Part shown: positions 1-8,358 of the stretch, piece by piece
Layout of the letters: each line of letters begins with the position of its first letter
Numbering within the stretch: the stretch's first letter is position 1
Assembly (NCBI RefSeq): GCF_019264345.1
Contig: NZ_JAHVAO010000001.1
Span: 1,116,001-1,180,000 of the forward strand
Origin: Marinobacter arenosus
GTDB lineage: Bacteria > Pseudomonadota > Gammaproteobacteria > Pseudomonadales > Oleiphilaceae
DNA length: 64,000 bases
Reading direction: 5' to 3'
Program-made: the position numbers and the translations under genes
The notes under the pieces: model-generated
What the model was told of the DNA's origin: nothing
Seen by the model: the letters and a program-made list of their open reading frames with translations, nothing else
Database searches by the model: none

Positions 1-1
1 C

Positions 2-214
2 GATGGTTTTGAAGCCACCCGGCGTCTGCGGGAGTGGGAAAGTTCAAACAGTCGCCCTCGGGTGCCAGTGGTCGCCCTGACGGCCAGTGCCATGGAAGAA
101 GATGAAGAAAAATGCCGGCGCGCCGGCATGGATTCATTCGTTGCCAAGCCTGTCAATATTGAAATGCTACGGGCAGTACTGGAACAATACTGTAAAGCGT
201 CCGCAGCTTCCTGA
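2..214 (+). CDS. Response-regulator receiver domain, C-terminal part (truncated by window edge)
   Basis: Only the last 70 codons are visible; the 5' part lies before the window. The fragment reads as the second half of a CheY-like receiver: VPVVALTAS holds the conserved Thr/Ser switch strand (beta4), followed by an alpha4 helix and the AKPV strand with the conserved Lys (beta5), then a final helix. The phospho-acceptor Asp would lie upstream of the window. A protein ending right after a receiver could be a stand-alone regulator or, as is common with this TASAM...AGMD...KP wording, a hybrid histidine kinase of the BarA/RpfC sort; the fragment cannot separate these. The stop is 47 nt before yacG. 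Confidence 0.85.
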   Translation, partial: DGFEATRRLREWESSNSRPRVPVVALTASAMEEDEEKCRRAGMDSFVAKPVNIEMLRAVLEQYCKASAAS

Positions 215-261
215 AGAACTCGCGGGCAAGAGGATCCGTTTTACCCGTACGAAAGGCAACC

Positions 262-450
262 ATGAACGTCGAATGCCCCACCTGCAAAAAATCCGTGGAA
301 TGGACGGATGCCAATCCCTATCGCCCATTCTGCTCCGAGCGATGCAAACTCATTGATCTTGGCGCCTGGGCCAATGAAGAGTACCGGGTGCCTGCCGAAA
401 ACGTGTCGCCTGACGATCTGGATCAGGGTGGCGACGATACCCGTCATTGA
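262..450 (+). CDS. yacG: DNA gyrase inhibitor YacG (zinc-binding)
   Basis: A 62-residue protein with the YacG four-cysteine zinc site: C5 and C8 (CPTC) and C24 and C28 (CSERC). The family motif continues as CKLIDLGAW and is followed by an acidic, disordered tail. In E. coli YacG binds GyrB and inhibits gyrase DNA binding; that role is family knowledge. In many relatives yacG lies beside coaE and pilD, but here the visible neighbour is a receiver-domain protein, so the usual partners are not in view. Length is normal for the family. Confidence 0.93.
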   Translation: MNVECPTCKKSVEWTDANPYRPFCSERCKLIDLGAWANEEYRVPAENVSPDDLDQGGDDTRH

Positions 451-494
451 ACCTCCCACAGGGGCAGATTAATGGGGGCTTACCGCCTTTTAAG

Positions 495-523
495 TTGAGC
501 CCCTGAGGCATGCCCGTTAACAT
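495..523 (+). promoter_or_regulatory. Candidate sigma-70 promoter for the YfaZ-like gene
   Basis: TTGAGC (495-500) and TAACAT (518-523) are separated by 17 nt and lie 37 nt before the ATG at 561. Found by eye only; both hexamers differ from consensus at two positions. Confidence 0.4.
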
Positions 524-560
524 ACGCCAACTATTTTAATCACTTACGAAAGGTGCATGC

Positions 561-1121
561 ATGAAAGTGTCCCGTATTTCCGTGATGGTTCTGTCACTGG
601 CTGCCGCTCCGGTCTTCGCCGGCGATGTGGACCTCAGCCTCACCGATGATTCTGTAAAGGGCCAGGTGAACTTCCTGGGCAACAACGACGACCTCCAGAT
701 GGGCGCGGGTTACACCTATCGTGAGGGTGGCCTCGACATCCTTAACCTCGATTTCCACGCGCAGGGTCGCACGGCGATCGGCAACCTGCCCACCACGGCG
801 GGTCTGGGCATGCGTGGTTATGCCTGGGACGCAGACCCGGTTGACGGCGGCGCCATTGCACTCGGCGGCTACGCCACAGTTAACGTCCCGCGGGTTCCGG
901 GGCTGTCCTTTACAGGAAGCCTGCACTACGCGCCCAGCATCCTGTCGTTCGGCGACTCAGACGATCTGACCAACCTGGAACTGCGCGGCAGCTACCGCGT
1001 GATCCGGAACGCCGAAGTCTTTGCCGGCTATCGCTACCTGAATACCGATCTGGATCGCCCATTCCGGGGCGATGTGGATCTTGATGACGGTGTTATGGCA
1101 GGCATGAAGATCTACTTCTGA
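561..1121 (+). CDS. YfaZ-family outer membrane protein
   Basis: A 186-residue protein with a Sec signal peptide (basic start, hydrophobic core, cleavage after AFA-type PVFA near residue 20). The mature part is made of alternating short amphipathic strands with Gly/Asp turns and ends in KIYF; the terminal Phe is the usual outer membrane beta-barrel signature. Size and strand pattern match YfaZ proteins, small predicted barrels of unknown substrate. The ATG has AAGGTG upstream, and a strong intrinsic terminator follows at 1151-1176, so the gene is probably monocistronic. The function beyond outer membrane location is not known. Confidence 0.8.
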   Translation: MKVSRISVMVLSLAAAPVFAGDVDLSLTDDSVKGQVNFLGNNDDLQMGAGYTYREGGLDILNLDFHAQGRTAIGNLPTTAGLGMRGYAWDADPVDGGAIALGGYATVNVPRVPGLSFTGSLHYAPSILSFGDSDDLTNLELRGSYRVIRNAEVFAGYRYLNTDLDRPFRGDVDLDDGVMAGMKIYF

Positions 1122-1150
1122 TTTTCCTGCGATAACCAGAACCGTTACTC

Positions 1151-1176
1151 AAAGGTGCCTCCGGGCACCTTTTTTT
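1151..1176 (+). terminator. Rho-independent terminator after the YfaZ-like gene
   Basis: Perfect 7-bp stem AGGTGCC/GGCACCT (1153-1159 with 1164-1170), 4-nt loop, directly followed by six T (1171-1176). Confidence 0.9.
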
Positions 1177-1252
1177 CGTGCCTTTCCTCACGCTTTCCTA
1201 TTCTGCCCGCTGCTAGACTGTCGTTCTGAATTCTTTGCACGGACAGCATGGC

Positions 1253-3433
1253 ATGCGATTAACCTCCGGTTTGATTCTTCCAACCGTTCTTTTGCTCCTC
1301 GGCGGATGTGGCGGGGGAGATGACGCCATTACCGGTGCGCAGAACGACCCCAACGATTTCGCCAATGGCAACAACCCCGTGGACAGCTTCAGCCCGGGCA
1401 GTACCGGCGATTCCACCAATACGGCGGGGCTTGAAGCGAACGAAGTGCGGATCACCATGGAGGTGCCCGGCGGCGTAGCTCCGGACGCAGAACTGACCCG
1501 TCGGAACCTGAGAATCGTGCAGCCCGACCGGGTCAGCGTCTACACAACCAACACGGCGCTACAGAACCTGGGCTCGGTTCCGGTATCGACGCGCACCGAT
1601 GACAATGGGTTCACCATCATCGCTTTTGACAACGGCCTGCCCCTGGGCCCGGATGTACTCATTGATGCCAGTTACGGCAATGTCAGGCTGCGCGCGCTGG
1701 CCGCTGATGCCGACCGCGATGTCAAAATAAATCCCTTCTCCGAATACCTGGTACGCAATACCCTACCGGGTTACACCCCGGGCCAGTTTCAGGGCATTCT
1801 GGATTGCGTCGCCGATGCCAGCGGCGAGCTTTGCCTGAACAAATATGTCTGGTCCACCCTGGCCGACCAGGTCCACGACTTCGAGATTGATATTCCATCC
1901 ACGGCCAGCCTGGCTTCAGCACTGGACCTGCTTTCTGACCGGGGCGATTTCGCCCGATATGTCGCGGCCATGGCGGATTATGCCCTTCTGGACGAAAGCT
2001 CTTCGGGGAAGATCAGCGCCAGTTCCGCGGACTATAACTCCGTGTTTTTCGGGGTCGAGCTGGGACAAACCTACCTTGAACCTTCGCTGACCAACTCCGG
2101 ACAATGGGGTGCCCGGACTGCTCAGGAAGAGCGACTGGAAGACCAGTTCGGCGAGGGGTACGTCTACCCGGCACTAACGCTGACCAGCTTCGACGCCTTC
2201 AACATCCGCGTGACCTCATTGGCCAGTGACATCCCCTATGCCCGGGAAGCGCTGATTCATCAGGCTGGCAACAACTTCTTTGTCCGGGGCTCGGATCTGT
2301 GGAAGCTGAATACCCATGCCTCTTCCCCCGGCGCGGCCACGCTGGTCGCGGATACCCGCCTGCTGGCCGGTCGAGCGCTGTATCAAAGCATCACCGGTCG
2401 GGGCAGTTCGCGCATCATCGGCTGGACTCGAAACCCGTATTATCTTGACGCCTACACCAGTAAACCCGTGTCTGACACAACCGGCCCCGACCGGGTGGTC
2501 AGCGGCTACTTCAGCGCGGGCAAGGCGATTGAACTGGAGGTATCCGGCGAGGAACTCAAACGCAAGGAAACTCTGGAAAATCACTACCTGTCTGTCCTGG
2601 AGCTCGATCTCCTGCGTGAGCGCGGATTCAGTCTCGATAGTCTCGACGGCCGGGACTACAACGTGCTTTACCTTGCCACTCAGTTCGGTGACACCAACAC
2701 GCCGGTTACTTTCGAAACAGGTTTCGGCACCTGGCAGATCAGTGGCAGCACCATCACTCAGAGCCAGCGCGTTACCACGGTTAGCCGAGACAATACCGGA
2801 ACCGTTACCACGGACAACACCGGCACCCGGCTTGAATCCTGGACCATTAGCAACCGGACATCACGGCTCAGCGACGGCGATGCCAACATCGGGCGCCTGA
2901 ACCTGGATGTTTCGACCGCCTCCGGTGACTTCCAACAACCCGACCTCGGAATCGGAGCCAGCACCCCTGATGGAAGCCTGCTCGCCTTTAACCTGGACGA
3001 CAGCGGCTTTGGGGATGGCCTCCTCATCGCCGCCGCCCAGACTTCAACGGCGGCACCGACCAGTGGCAGCTACCGCCTTCAGGGCGTTCGCCTCGGCATG
3101 ACTTCGGATACCAATCACCTCTCGCACCTTGAGAATGCGTTACTCACTCTAACCGGCCCTAGCACCGCCACTTTGACCCCTCGTACTCTGGACGTCGTTC
3201 ACACGGTGAGCGTTGAAACTGTAACCCCACCGGAGCTTCGCGAGGGCAGTCCCATTGCACTCACGTACGACACATCAGCCGGTAATGGGCAAGCCAAGTT
3301 TGTTGGTCCGAGCGCGATCCTGACGCTGGAAGGCTTTTTCACCGAGGACCAGGATCAGTTCTACCTGCGCCTCAGAGACACCGTCGGCGGCGAGGAGCAA
3401 ATCGGCCTGGTGATGGCAACCCGGATCCCCTGA
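1253..3433 (+). CDS. Large putative lipoprotein of unknown function
   Basis: I do not recognise this 726-residue protein. The ATG at 1253 starts a lipoprotein signal: MRLTSGL, a Leu-rich core, then LLGGC with the lipid-attachment Cys at residue 19; the residues after it (GGGDD) are acidic, and a low-complexity Asn/Asp/Gly/Ser linker follows. An earlier in-frame TTG at 1235 would only add six residues ahead of the signal and has no clear ribosome site. The middle third looks globular and mixed alpha/beta; the last third (about residues 480-726) is Thr/Ser-rich and strand-rich, with a short DNTGT duplication near residue 520. No catalytic motif is visible. It stands alone between a terminator and the bax-like gene. 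Likely an envelope-exposed structural or binding protein, but that is a guess. Confidence 0.75.
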   Translation: MRLTSGLILPTVLLLLGGCGGGDDAITGAQNDPNDFANGNNPVDSFSPGSTGDSTNTAGLEANEVRITMEVPGGVAPDAELTRRNLRIVQPDRVSVYTTNTALQNLGSVPVSTRTDDNGFTIIAFDNGLPLGPDVLIDASYGNVRLRALAADADRDVKINPFSEYLVRNTLPGYTPGQFQGILDCVADASGELCLNKYVWSTLADQVHDFEIDIPSTASLASALDLLSDRGDFARYVAAMADYALLDESSSGKISASSADYNSVFFGVELGQTYLEPSLTNSGQWGARTAQEERLEDQFGEGYVYPALTLTSFDAFNIRVTSLASDIPYAREALIHQAGNNFFVRGSDLWKLNTHASSPGAATLVADTRLLAGRALYQSITGRGSSRIIGWTRNPYYLDAYTSKPVSDTTGPDRVVSGYFSAGKAIELEVSGEELKRKETLENHYLSVLELDLLRERGFSLDSLDGRDYNVLYLATQFGDTNTPVTFETGFGTWQISGSTITQSQRVTTVSRDNTGTVTTDNTGTRLESWTISNRTSRLSDGDANIGRLNLDVSTASGDFQQPDLGIGASTPDGSLLAFNLDDSGFGDGLLIAAAQTSTAAPTSGSYRLQGVRLGMTSDTNHLSHLENALLTLTGPSTATLTPRTLDVVHTVSVETVTPPELREGSPIALTYDTSAGNGQAKFVGPSAILTLEGFFTEDQDQFYLRLRDTVGGEEQIGLVMATRIP

Positions 3434-3483
3434 ACAAGGGCCTCATGGGCCCTGAGCCAACACGCAGACTCGCCCGTATAACC

Positions 3484-3492
3484 TGTTATAAT
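3484..3492 (+). promoter_or_regulatory. Extended -10 promoter for the Bax-like gene
   Basis: TGTTATAAT is a perfect extended -10 (TGn-TATAAT) lying 31 nt before the ATG at 3524. No good -35 is seen at the expected distance, as is usual for extended -10 promoters. Confidence 0.55.
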
Positions 3493-3523
3493 CGCTACCA
3501 TATCGATTCTGACGAGAGGTTTT

Positions 3524-4450
3524 ATGTCTTCAGGCAAACGGGCCCTGCTACTGGTTCTTCCACTTATCGCCTTTGCCATTGGCGGCGGCTTTTATGTGCC
3601 GCAATCAGGCATGGACACCAGCCGCTACGGTTCCGAACTGCCGCTTGCATCCCTGCCGTCGTTGCCCAACTGGGCCCACGATGAGCTGCCGGATTTTGCC
3701 GGGATTCAGGATACCACGGAGAAGAAGGCCGCTTTTTTCTCATTCCTGTACCCACGTATCGTGCTGGCGAACTCCCGGATTCTGATTGAACTTGACTACC
3801 TGGACAGCCTTGCCAGTAAATCCAACCTGTCCGAAGACGAACAGCAATGGTTAACCGCCCAAGCCGAGCGCTTGCGGGTTGAGGCCGATCCGGGAAGCGA
3901 TGAACAGTTTGCCCTTCTCCGAAAGCGGCTTGACGTTATCCCACCCTCACTGATCCTTGCCCAGGCCGCAAATGAATCGGCCTGGGGAACCTCGCGGTTT
4001 GCGACCAAGGGCAACAACCTGTTCGGGCAATGGTGTTTCTCGAAAGGCTGCGGTCTCGTTCCTCGTGGCCGGGTCGAGGGCGCCAACCATGAGGTCGCCA
4101 AATTTTCCTCACCTTATCGGTCCGTTCGAGCCTACATCCAGAACCTGAATCGTCATGCTACCTATCAGTCGCTTCGGGATATTCGGCTTAAAGACCGCCG
4201 CGCAAACGATCCGCTTTCGGGCGTTGAGATGGCGCAGGGCCTTCTCGGGTACTCCGAACGAGGGGCGGACTATGTCGAGGAGATCCGGGCCATGATTCAC
4301 TACAACAACCTGTCCTTCTACGACAACGATTTCCGGGACGTGATCCGGGATCTGACCCCGGGACGCCTCCAGCAGCTTGCATCCGCGAACCCCGAAACCG
4401 AACTGCTACCCGGCCAGAGGGCGCAGGATAAAGGCGCCAACGAAGGCTGA
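3524..4450 (+). CDS. Bax-like glucosaminidase domain protein
   Basis: A 308-residue protein with an N-terminal hydrophobic segment (residues 7-24), consistent with a signal anchor. Residues about 135-285 form a glucosaminidase (FlgJ/Bax-type, GH73-like) domain: PPSLILAQAANESAWGTSRF with likely catalytic Glu151, then NNLFGQWCF and a YxSVRAYIQNLNRH segment typical of Bax proteins. The family cleaves peptidoglycan glycan strands in the periplasm; E. coli Bax itself is not well characterised. The ribosome site GAGAGG lies 5 nt before the ATG. It is followed by a YihG-like acyltransferase on the same strand, 39 nt away. Confidence 0.85.
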   Translation: MSSGKRALLLVLPLIAFAIGGGFYVPQSGMDTSRYGSELPLASLPSLPNWAHDELPDFAGIQDTTEKKAAFFSFLYPRIVLANSRILIELDYLDSLASKSNLSEDEQQWLTAQAERLRVEADPGSDEQFALLRKRLDVIPPSLILAQAANESAWGTSRFATKGNNLFGQWCFSKGCGLVPRGRVEGANHEVAKFSSPYRSVRAYIQNLNRHATYQSLRDIRLKDRRANDPLSGVEMAQGLLGYSERGADYVEEIRAMIHYNNLSFYDNDFRDVIRDLTPGRLQQLASANPETELLPGQRAQDKGANEG

Positions 4451-4489
4451 TCTCAAGACCTATTGTTCAACTTCCAGAGACATTCCGGC

Positions 4490-5383
4490 ATGCTCGATTT
4501 TTTGCCCGCTCCGCTAAAGGGAACCCTGGCGGCCATCCTTATCCTTTGCAACACGCTTGTCCTTTTTCCTGTCCTCCTGGTGTTTGCCATCAGTAAGCTG
4601 ATTTTCCCCATTGCGGCGGTCCGAAAGGCCTGCACCGTTATCCTCAACCGAATTGCATGGCTCTGGATTGGCTTTAACAACGTACTGATGGACCTGCTGC
4701 ATAAGGTGGACTGGGATGTCAGGGGCATCGACAACCTCGAACAGAGCCAGTGGTACTTCGTCACGTGCAATCATCAGACCTGGGCGGACATCCCTGCCAT
4801 TCAGTACGTCCTGAACAGCCGCATTCCTCTGCTCAAGTTCTTCCTCAAAAAAGAACTGATCTGGGTGCCTTTCCTCGGCGTTGCCTGGTGGGCATTGGAT
4901 TTTCCGTTCATGCATCGGCACACCAAAGAACAGATTGCCCGGCGCCCGGAACTCAAGGGCAAAGACGTGGCTGCAACCCAGGCGGCCTGCGAGAAGTTTC
5001 GCTTCACTCCAGTCACCATTTTCAACTTCATGGAAGGCACCCGATTTACACCCGCCAAGCATCAAAGTCAGAATTCACCCTACCAACACCTCCTGAAACC
5101 GAGGGCTGGTGGGACCGCCTTTGTCCTGCAGGCGATGGGTGAAATGATTCATACGATGCTCGATGTCACCATTGTCTATCCTGACGGCAAGGCTGGCTTC
5201 TGGGATTACCTGTGTGGCCGGATCCGGCGAATCGTGATTGACGTGCGCCTGCGGGAAATTCCTGACCACTTTCTGGGCATGGATTACGAGAACGACCGGG
5301 AAACACGTGTGGCTTTCCAGCGCTGGGTCAGCGACGTCTGGTCGGAGAAGGATCGGCGGATCCAGGCACTGCAGAGCGCCTAG
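4490..5383 (+). CDS. YihG-like 1-acylglycerol-3-phosphate acyltransferase
   Basis: A 297-residue membrane acyltransferase. Two hydrophobic segments near the N-terminus are followed by the catalytic NHQTWAD block (HX4D-type motif I, around residue 100), a KKELIWVPFLG motif and an EGTRFTP block (motif III) near residue 195. These are hallmarks of the PlsC superfamily; overall pattern and length match E. coli YihG, which acylates lysophosphatidic acid at sn-2 and affects the phospholipid acyl mix. I chose the ATG at 4490 (MLDFLPAP) over a TTG at 4463 because the family begins directly with the membrane segment. It ends 12 nt from the convergent LuxR-type regulator. Confidence 0.87.
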   Translation: MLDFLPAPLKGTLAAILILCNTLVLFPVLLVFAISKLIFPIAAVRKACTVILNRIAWLWIGFNNVLMDLLHKVDWDVRGIDNLEQSQWYFVTCNHQTWADIPAIQYVLNSRIPLLKFFLKKELIWVPFLGVAWWALDFPFMHRHTKEQIARRPELKGKDVAATQAACEKFRFTPVTIFNFMEGTRFTPAKHQSQNSPYQHLLKPRAGGTAFVLQAMGEMIHTMLDVTIVYPDGKAGFWDYLCGRIRRIVIDVRLREIPDHFLGMDYENDRETRVAFQRWVSDVWSEKDRRIQALQSA

Positions 5384-5395
5384 AAAAGAGACTGA

Positions 5396-8086
5396 TCAGA
5401 GCAGGCCGAGCTCTCTGGCCCGGACAATGGCCTGGGTGCGGGACTTCACTTCCAGCTTGGCATTGATTCGCCGCGCGTGGGTTTTCACAGTGTGAAGGGA
5501 GATGTGCAGCTTATCGGCGATTTCCTGGTTTGAAAGCCCCTTGGCAATCAGTTCCAGAACTCCCTGCTCACGATCGCTGATGGGCTCCGCCAGCGCATCT
5601 GGGGCTTCCACCTCATCCTTCACCTGGTAAAGACGACCCAACGCCTCTTTGAAGGGCCCATCAGGGAATTGACCGAACCCCTTCTGAACAAGTTCCTGGA
5701 GTTCATTCCGCAGCTCGGCAAATGGGCTGATGAAATGTTCACGGGAGGCTTCCGCGACCACAGTCGCCAGAATCTTCTGGGCCACCGTGGCGCCTTTCTC
5801 TTCTTGCGCCAGGACGGCCTCCAGCAGACGGATGTGCAGTTCAACGCCCCACGGGATCGCGTCTTCATAGCGATTGCGAATGCCCTGGAGGGTTTTCCGG
5901 GCCCGTACAAAATCGCCCCGAGCCAGATCCAACCGAACCTGCATGCAATCCAACAGCCCCGGCATCATGGGGAACAGCTCGGGCACACACCCGGCGTTGC
6001 GATAGGGCTCCAGCTTGGCGACCGCCTGCGCCGCACTGTCCACCTGATTCAATGCCAGCCAACAACTTGCCTTGAGCGCCTCCAGAACAGGAACGAACAG
6101 CGACTCATCAACCTGCCAGGCATGCATGGTGCGCTCTGCCCTGCCAATCCAGACAAACGCGTCATCAAGACGGCCGTCGGCGCGGCACATCAGGACACGG
6201 ATGGCCATGGCCAGCAGCAGCCCCAGGTCACGCGTCTGCTCCGCATGCCGACCACAGGTCACCAGCAGCCGATCGGCTTCCTTGTATCGTCCCTGGTGCC
6301 AGAGCACCAACACGAGATTTAACTGCAGCCGGGTTTCACCAATGCGGGCCGGCCTGGCCAGTTCGTGCATCGCCGTATCCAGACCGGTCCGCAACAATTG
6401 TTCGGCGTACCTCAGGGAGCCCTTTCCAAGCTCTATTCGGGCATGCGCATAGACCGCCAGCGCCTCTGAACCCGAGTCACCAGCTTCGCGGGCCAGCCTC
6501 GCTGCAGCGCGATTGGCATCCCTCGCTTCCTGGAACTGGCCGGAGGCGCATAACGCGCTGGATCGGACCATCTGGGTGACCAGTTGGCCCTGAGTGGAGA
6601 GATCTCCGGCCGACAGCGCCTGGTTGGCCATGTCGAGAGCCGCACCAACACTGCCCTCTCCTCTCAGGATAAAGGCCCTGAGCGCACAGATCCGGGAAGC
6701 GTGTTCTTTCAGCCCAGGATTTCCCAACCCGTCAATCAGGGCCCTGGCCTGCCGAAATTGCCCCCCGATGGCGTGGACCCAGCTATATACAATGCGCAGC
6801 CGGGCACTCCGGTCCAAAAGCTGACTTGGCAGGCTCTTGCGCAGCCGGAGCAGAGAGGCGGTGTCCTGCCCCAGTAACAACGCCTCCGACCCCTCAGACG
6901 CGATGCGAACCACCTCATCAGATTCGCCGCTCAGCAGCGCGTACTTCAACGCTTCCGGAAACTGCCCGCGCTCGCCAAACCATCGGCTGGCGTAGCCCAT
7001 GCGATCGGAATAACCCGCAAGGACCGGGGCTTTGAGCCACTCCTGCAACAGCGGATTGAAACGGCACCAGCGACCGCGACCAGACATGACTTTCAGCGGC
7101 AAGCCATGCTCCATGGCCTGAGACGGCACAAAGCCGACTTCCGGCATGGCAGGCGCGAGGGCGAGGAAGAGCTCATCGGAACACAGCTCCAACTCGGCCA
7201 TTATTCTGAGTGACCGACGCTGGGCGGAGGTCAGATTGCCAAGCACCGATTCTTTCAGGAACCGTTCGATGCTGCTGGTCTCCTGAACCGGCTTCAAGTC
7301 AGCATTACGAGCGATCTCCCGACGATAAAGCGCGAGCGGTGTGGGCCACCCTTCGGTCATGTCGTAGAGATTATCAATGGCAATGCTGGAGAGCTGATTG
7401 GAATCCAACAACGGAGCAAAAAACTCAAACGTCTCCGAGCGACTGAATTCGAGGGCATCGGCGCCCAGCCGAATCAGGCGATTTTCCAGCTCGAGGCCAT
7501 GGGTCTCGAACGGCAACGCCCGGCGAGAGATCAGTATGATCGACAGGTTCTGGGGCAAATCGGTTACCAGCTGCTGGAGCAACGCAACCACAGCGGGGTT
7601 CCCCAGATTCTGCACATTATCCAGAACGAGCGCCTTGAAGCGAGACGCTGGCTGACGTTCGAAGGCGACCAACATCATGGCGAGGGCATCGGAATAGGTC
7701 CCGCCACCCTGAAGGCTGCTCTCGGACGTCTCTGGTAGATCGAGAGCGATTGAGACGAGGGTCAAAAACCGAGAAGGGGAATTGTCCTGACTGTTCAGGG
7801 CAACCCAGCGAAAATTATCCGGTTCAAGGCCTGCAGATACCAGTCCGGCGCTCACGGCGTGAGACTTACCGAACCCACACGGGGCCTCAACGAACAGCGC
7901 CCCCCGTGGAACCAACGCGTCGACAATGATCCGATTCAACGCCGGCCGTTGCAGTGCTCCCTCTGGCACGACGGGTACCTGTAACCGCTGCCTGAGCAAG
8001 TCCCTGACCAGCTCGCCTCGCTGAAGACCACTGTTCGCTGACTGGAACTCATCATTGGCTGCACAGCCATCATTGAATGGTTTCAC
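5396..8086 (-). CDS. MalT-type (LAL family) LuxR transcriptional regulator
   Basis: An 896-residue regulator with the large ATP-binding LuxR (LAL/MalT, STAND) layout: an N-terminal ATPase with P-loop APCGFGKS (about 68-75) and a Walker B-like ALVLDNVQNL strand, a winged-helix/linker region, about 450 residues of TPR-like helical repeats, and a C-terminal LuxR helix-turn-helix (836-896, LSNQEIADKLHISLHTVKTH). Such proteins are activated by a small ligand and ATP. The start is GTG with a GGGG run upstream. It is transcribed in the same direction as the DUF1302/DUF1329 pair but separated from it by a terminator, so it probably has its own promoter. Control of that pair is inferred from position only. 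Ligand unknown. Confidence 0.88.
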   Translation of the reverse strand: MKPFNDGCAANDEFQSANSGLQRGELVRDLLRQRLQVPVVPEGALQRPALNRIIVDALVPRGALFVEAPCGFGKSHAVSAGLVSAGLEPDNFRWVALNSQDNSPSRFLTLVSIALDLPETSESSLQGGGTYSDALAMMLVAFERQPASRFKALVLDNVQNLGNPAVVALLQQLVTDLPQNLSIILISRRALPFETHGLELENRLIRLGADALEFSRSETFEFFAPLLDSNQLSSIAIDNLYDMTEGWPTPLALYRREIARNADLKPVQETSSIERFLKESVLGNLTSAQRRSLRIMAELELCSDELFLALAPAMPEVGFVPSQAMEHGLPLKVMSGRGRWCRFNPLLQEWLKAPVLAGYSDRMGYASRWFGERGQFPEALKYALLSGESDEVVRIASEGSEALLLGQDTASLLRLRKSLPSQLLDRSARLRIVYSWVHAIGGQFRQARALIDGLGNPGLKEHASRICALRAFILRGEGSVGAALDMANQALSAGDLSTQGQLVTQMVRSSALCASGQFQEARDANRAAARLAREAGDSGSEALAVYAHARIELGKGSLRYAEQLLRTGLDTAMHELARPARIGETRLQLNLVLVLWHQGRYKEADRLLVTCGRHAEQTRDLGLLLAMAIRVLMCRADGRLDDAFVWIGRAERTMHAWQVDESLFVPVLEALKASCWLALNQVDSAAQAVAKLEPYRNAGCVPELFPMMPGLLDCMQVRLDLARGDFVRARKTLQGIRNRYEDAIPWGVELHIRLLEAVLAQEEKGATVAQKILATVVAEASREHFISPFAELRNELQELVQKGFGQFPDGPFKEALGRLYQVKDEVEAPDALAEPISDREQGVLELIAKGLSNQEIADKLHISLHTVKTHARRINAKLEVKSRTQAIVRARELGLL

Positions 8087-8310
8087 GCACTGCCCCGTTT
8101 GAACATCGGCCAGAGGATTAAACCTCCTGAAACCGACAAATGGTTTACTGCACTAACTTTTGAGTAGCGTCCGGCATCGGGTACGCCTTTAGTATGAGAG
8201 GAAGGTTAAACCAATTGAGGGGCGGCCTGCAAAATTTTGACGTAAAACGATTTTACCGGTGGCGGTTTTCTAGCATTTACCCGGTTATCGCAGGGTCATT
8301 CCGGGCACAA

Positions 8311-8341
8311 ACAAAAACGGCGGGCTCTGGGCCCGCCGTTT
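8311..8341 (-). terminator. Rho-independent terminator after the DUF1329 gene
   Basis: Perfect 11-bp stem (8315-8325 with 8331-8341, arm AAACGGCGGGC), 5-nt loop. On the minus strand it is followed by TTTTTGTTTG. It isolates the DUF1302-DUF1329 unit from the regulator gene. Confidence 0.9.
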
Positions 8342-8358
8342 CAACACATTTTTGACGC

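Noticed and set aside
1235..1252. TTG at 1235 as start of the large lipoprotein
   Set aside because: It puts six polar residues before the signal peptide and has no ribosome site; ATG 1253 gives a standard lipoprotein signal.
3437..3453. Stem AGGGCC/GGCCCT after the lipoprotein gene as terminator
   Set aside because: Only 6 bp and no T run follows; it may be incidental.
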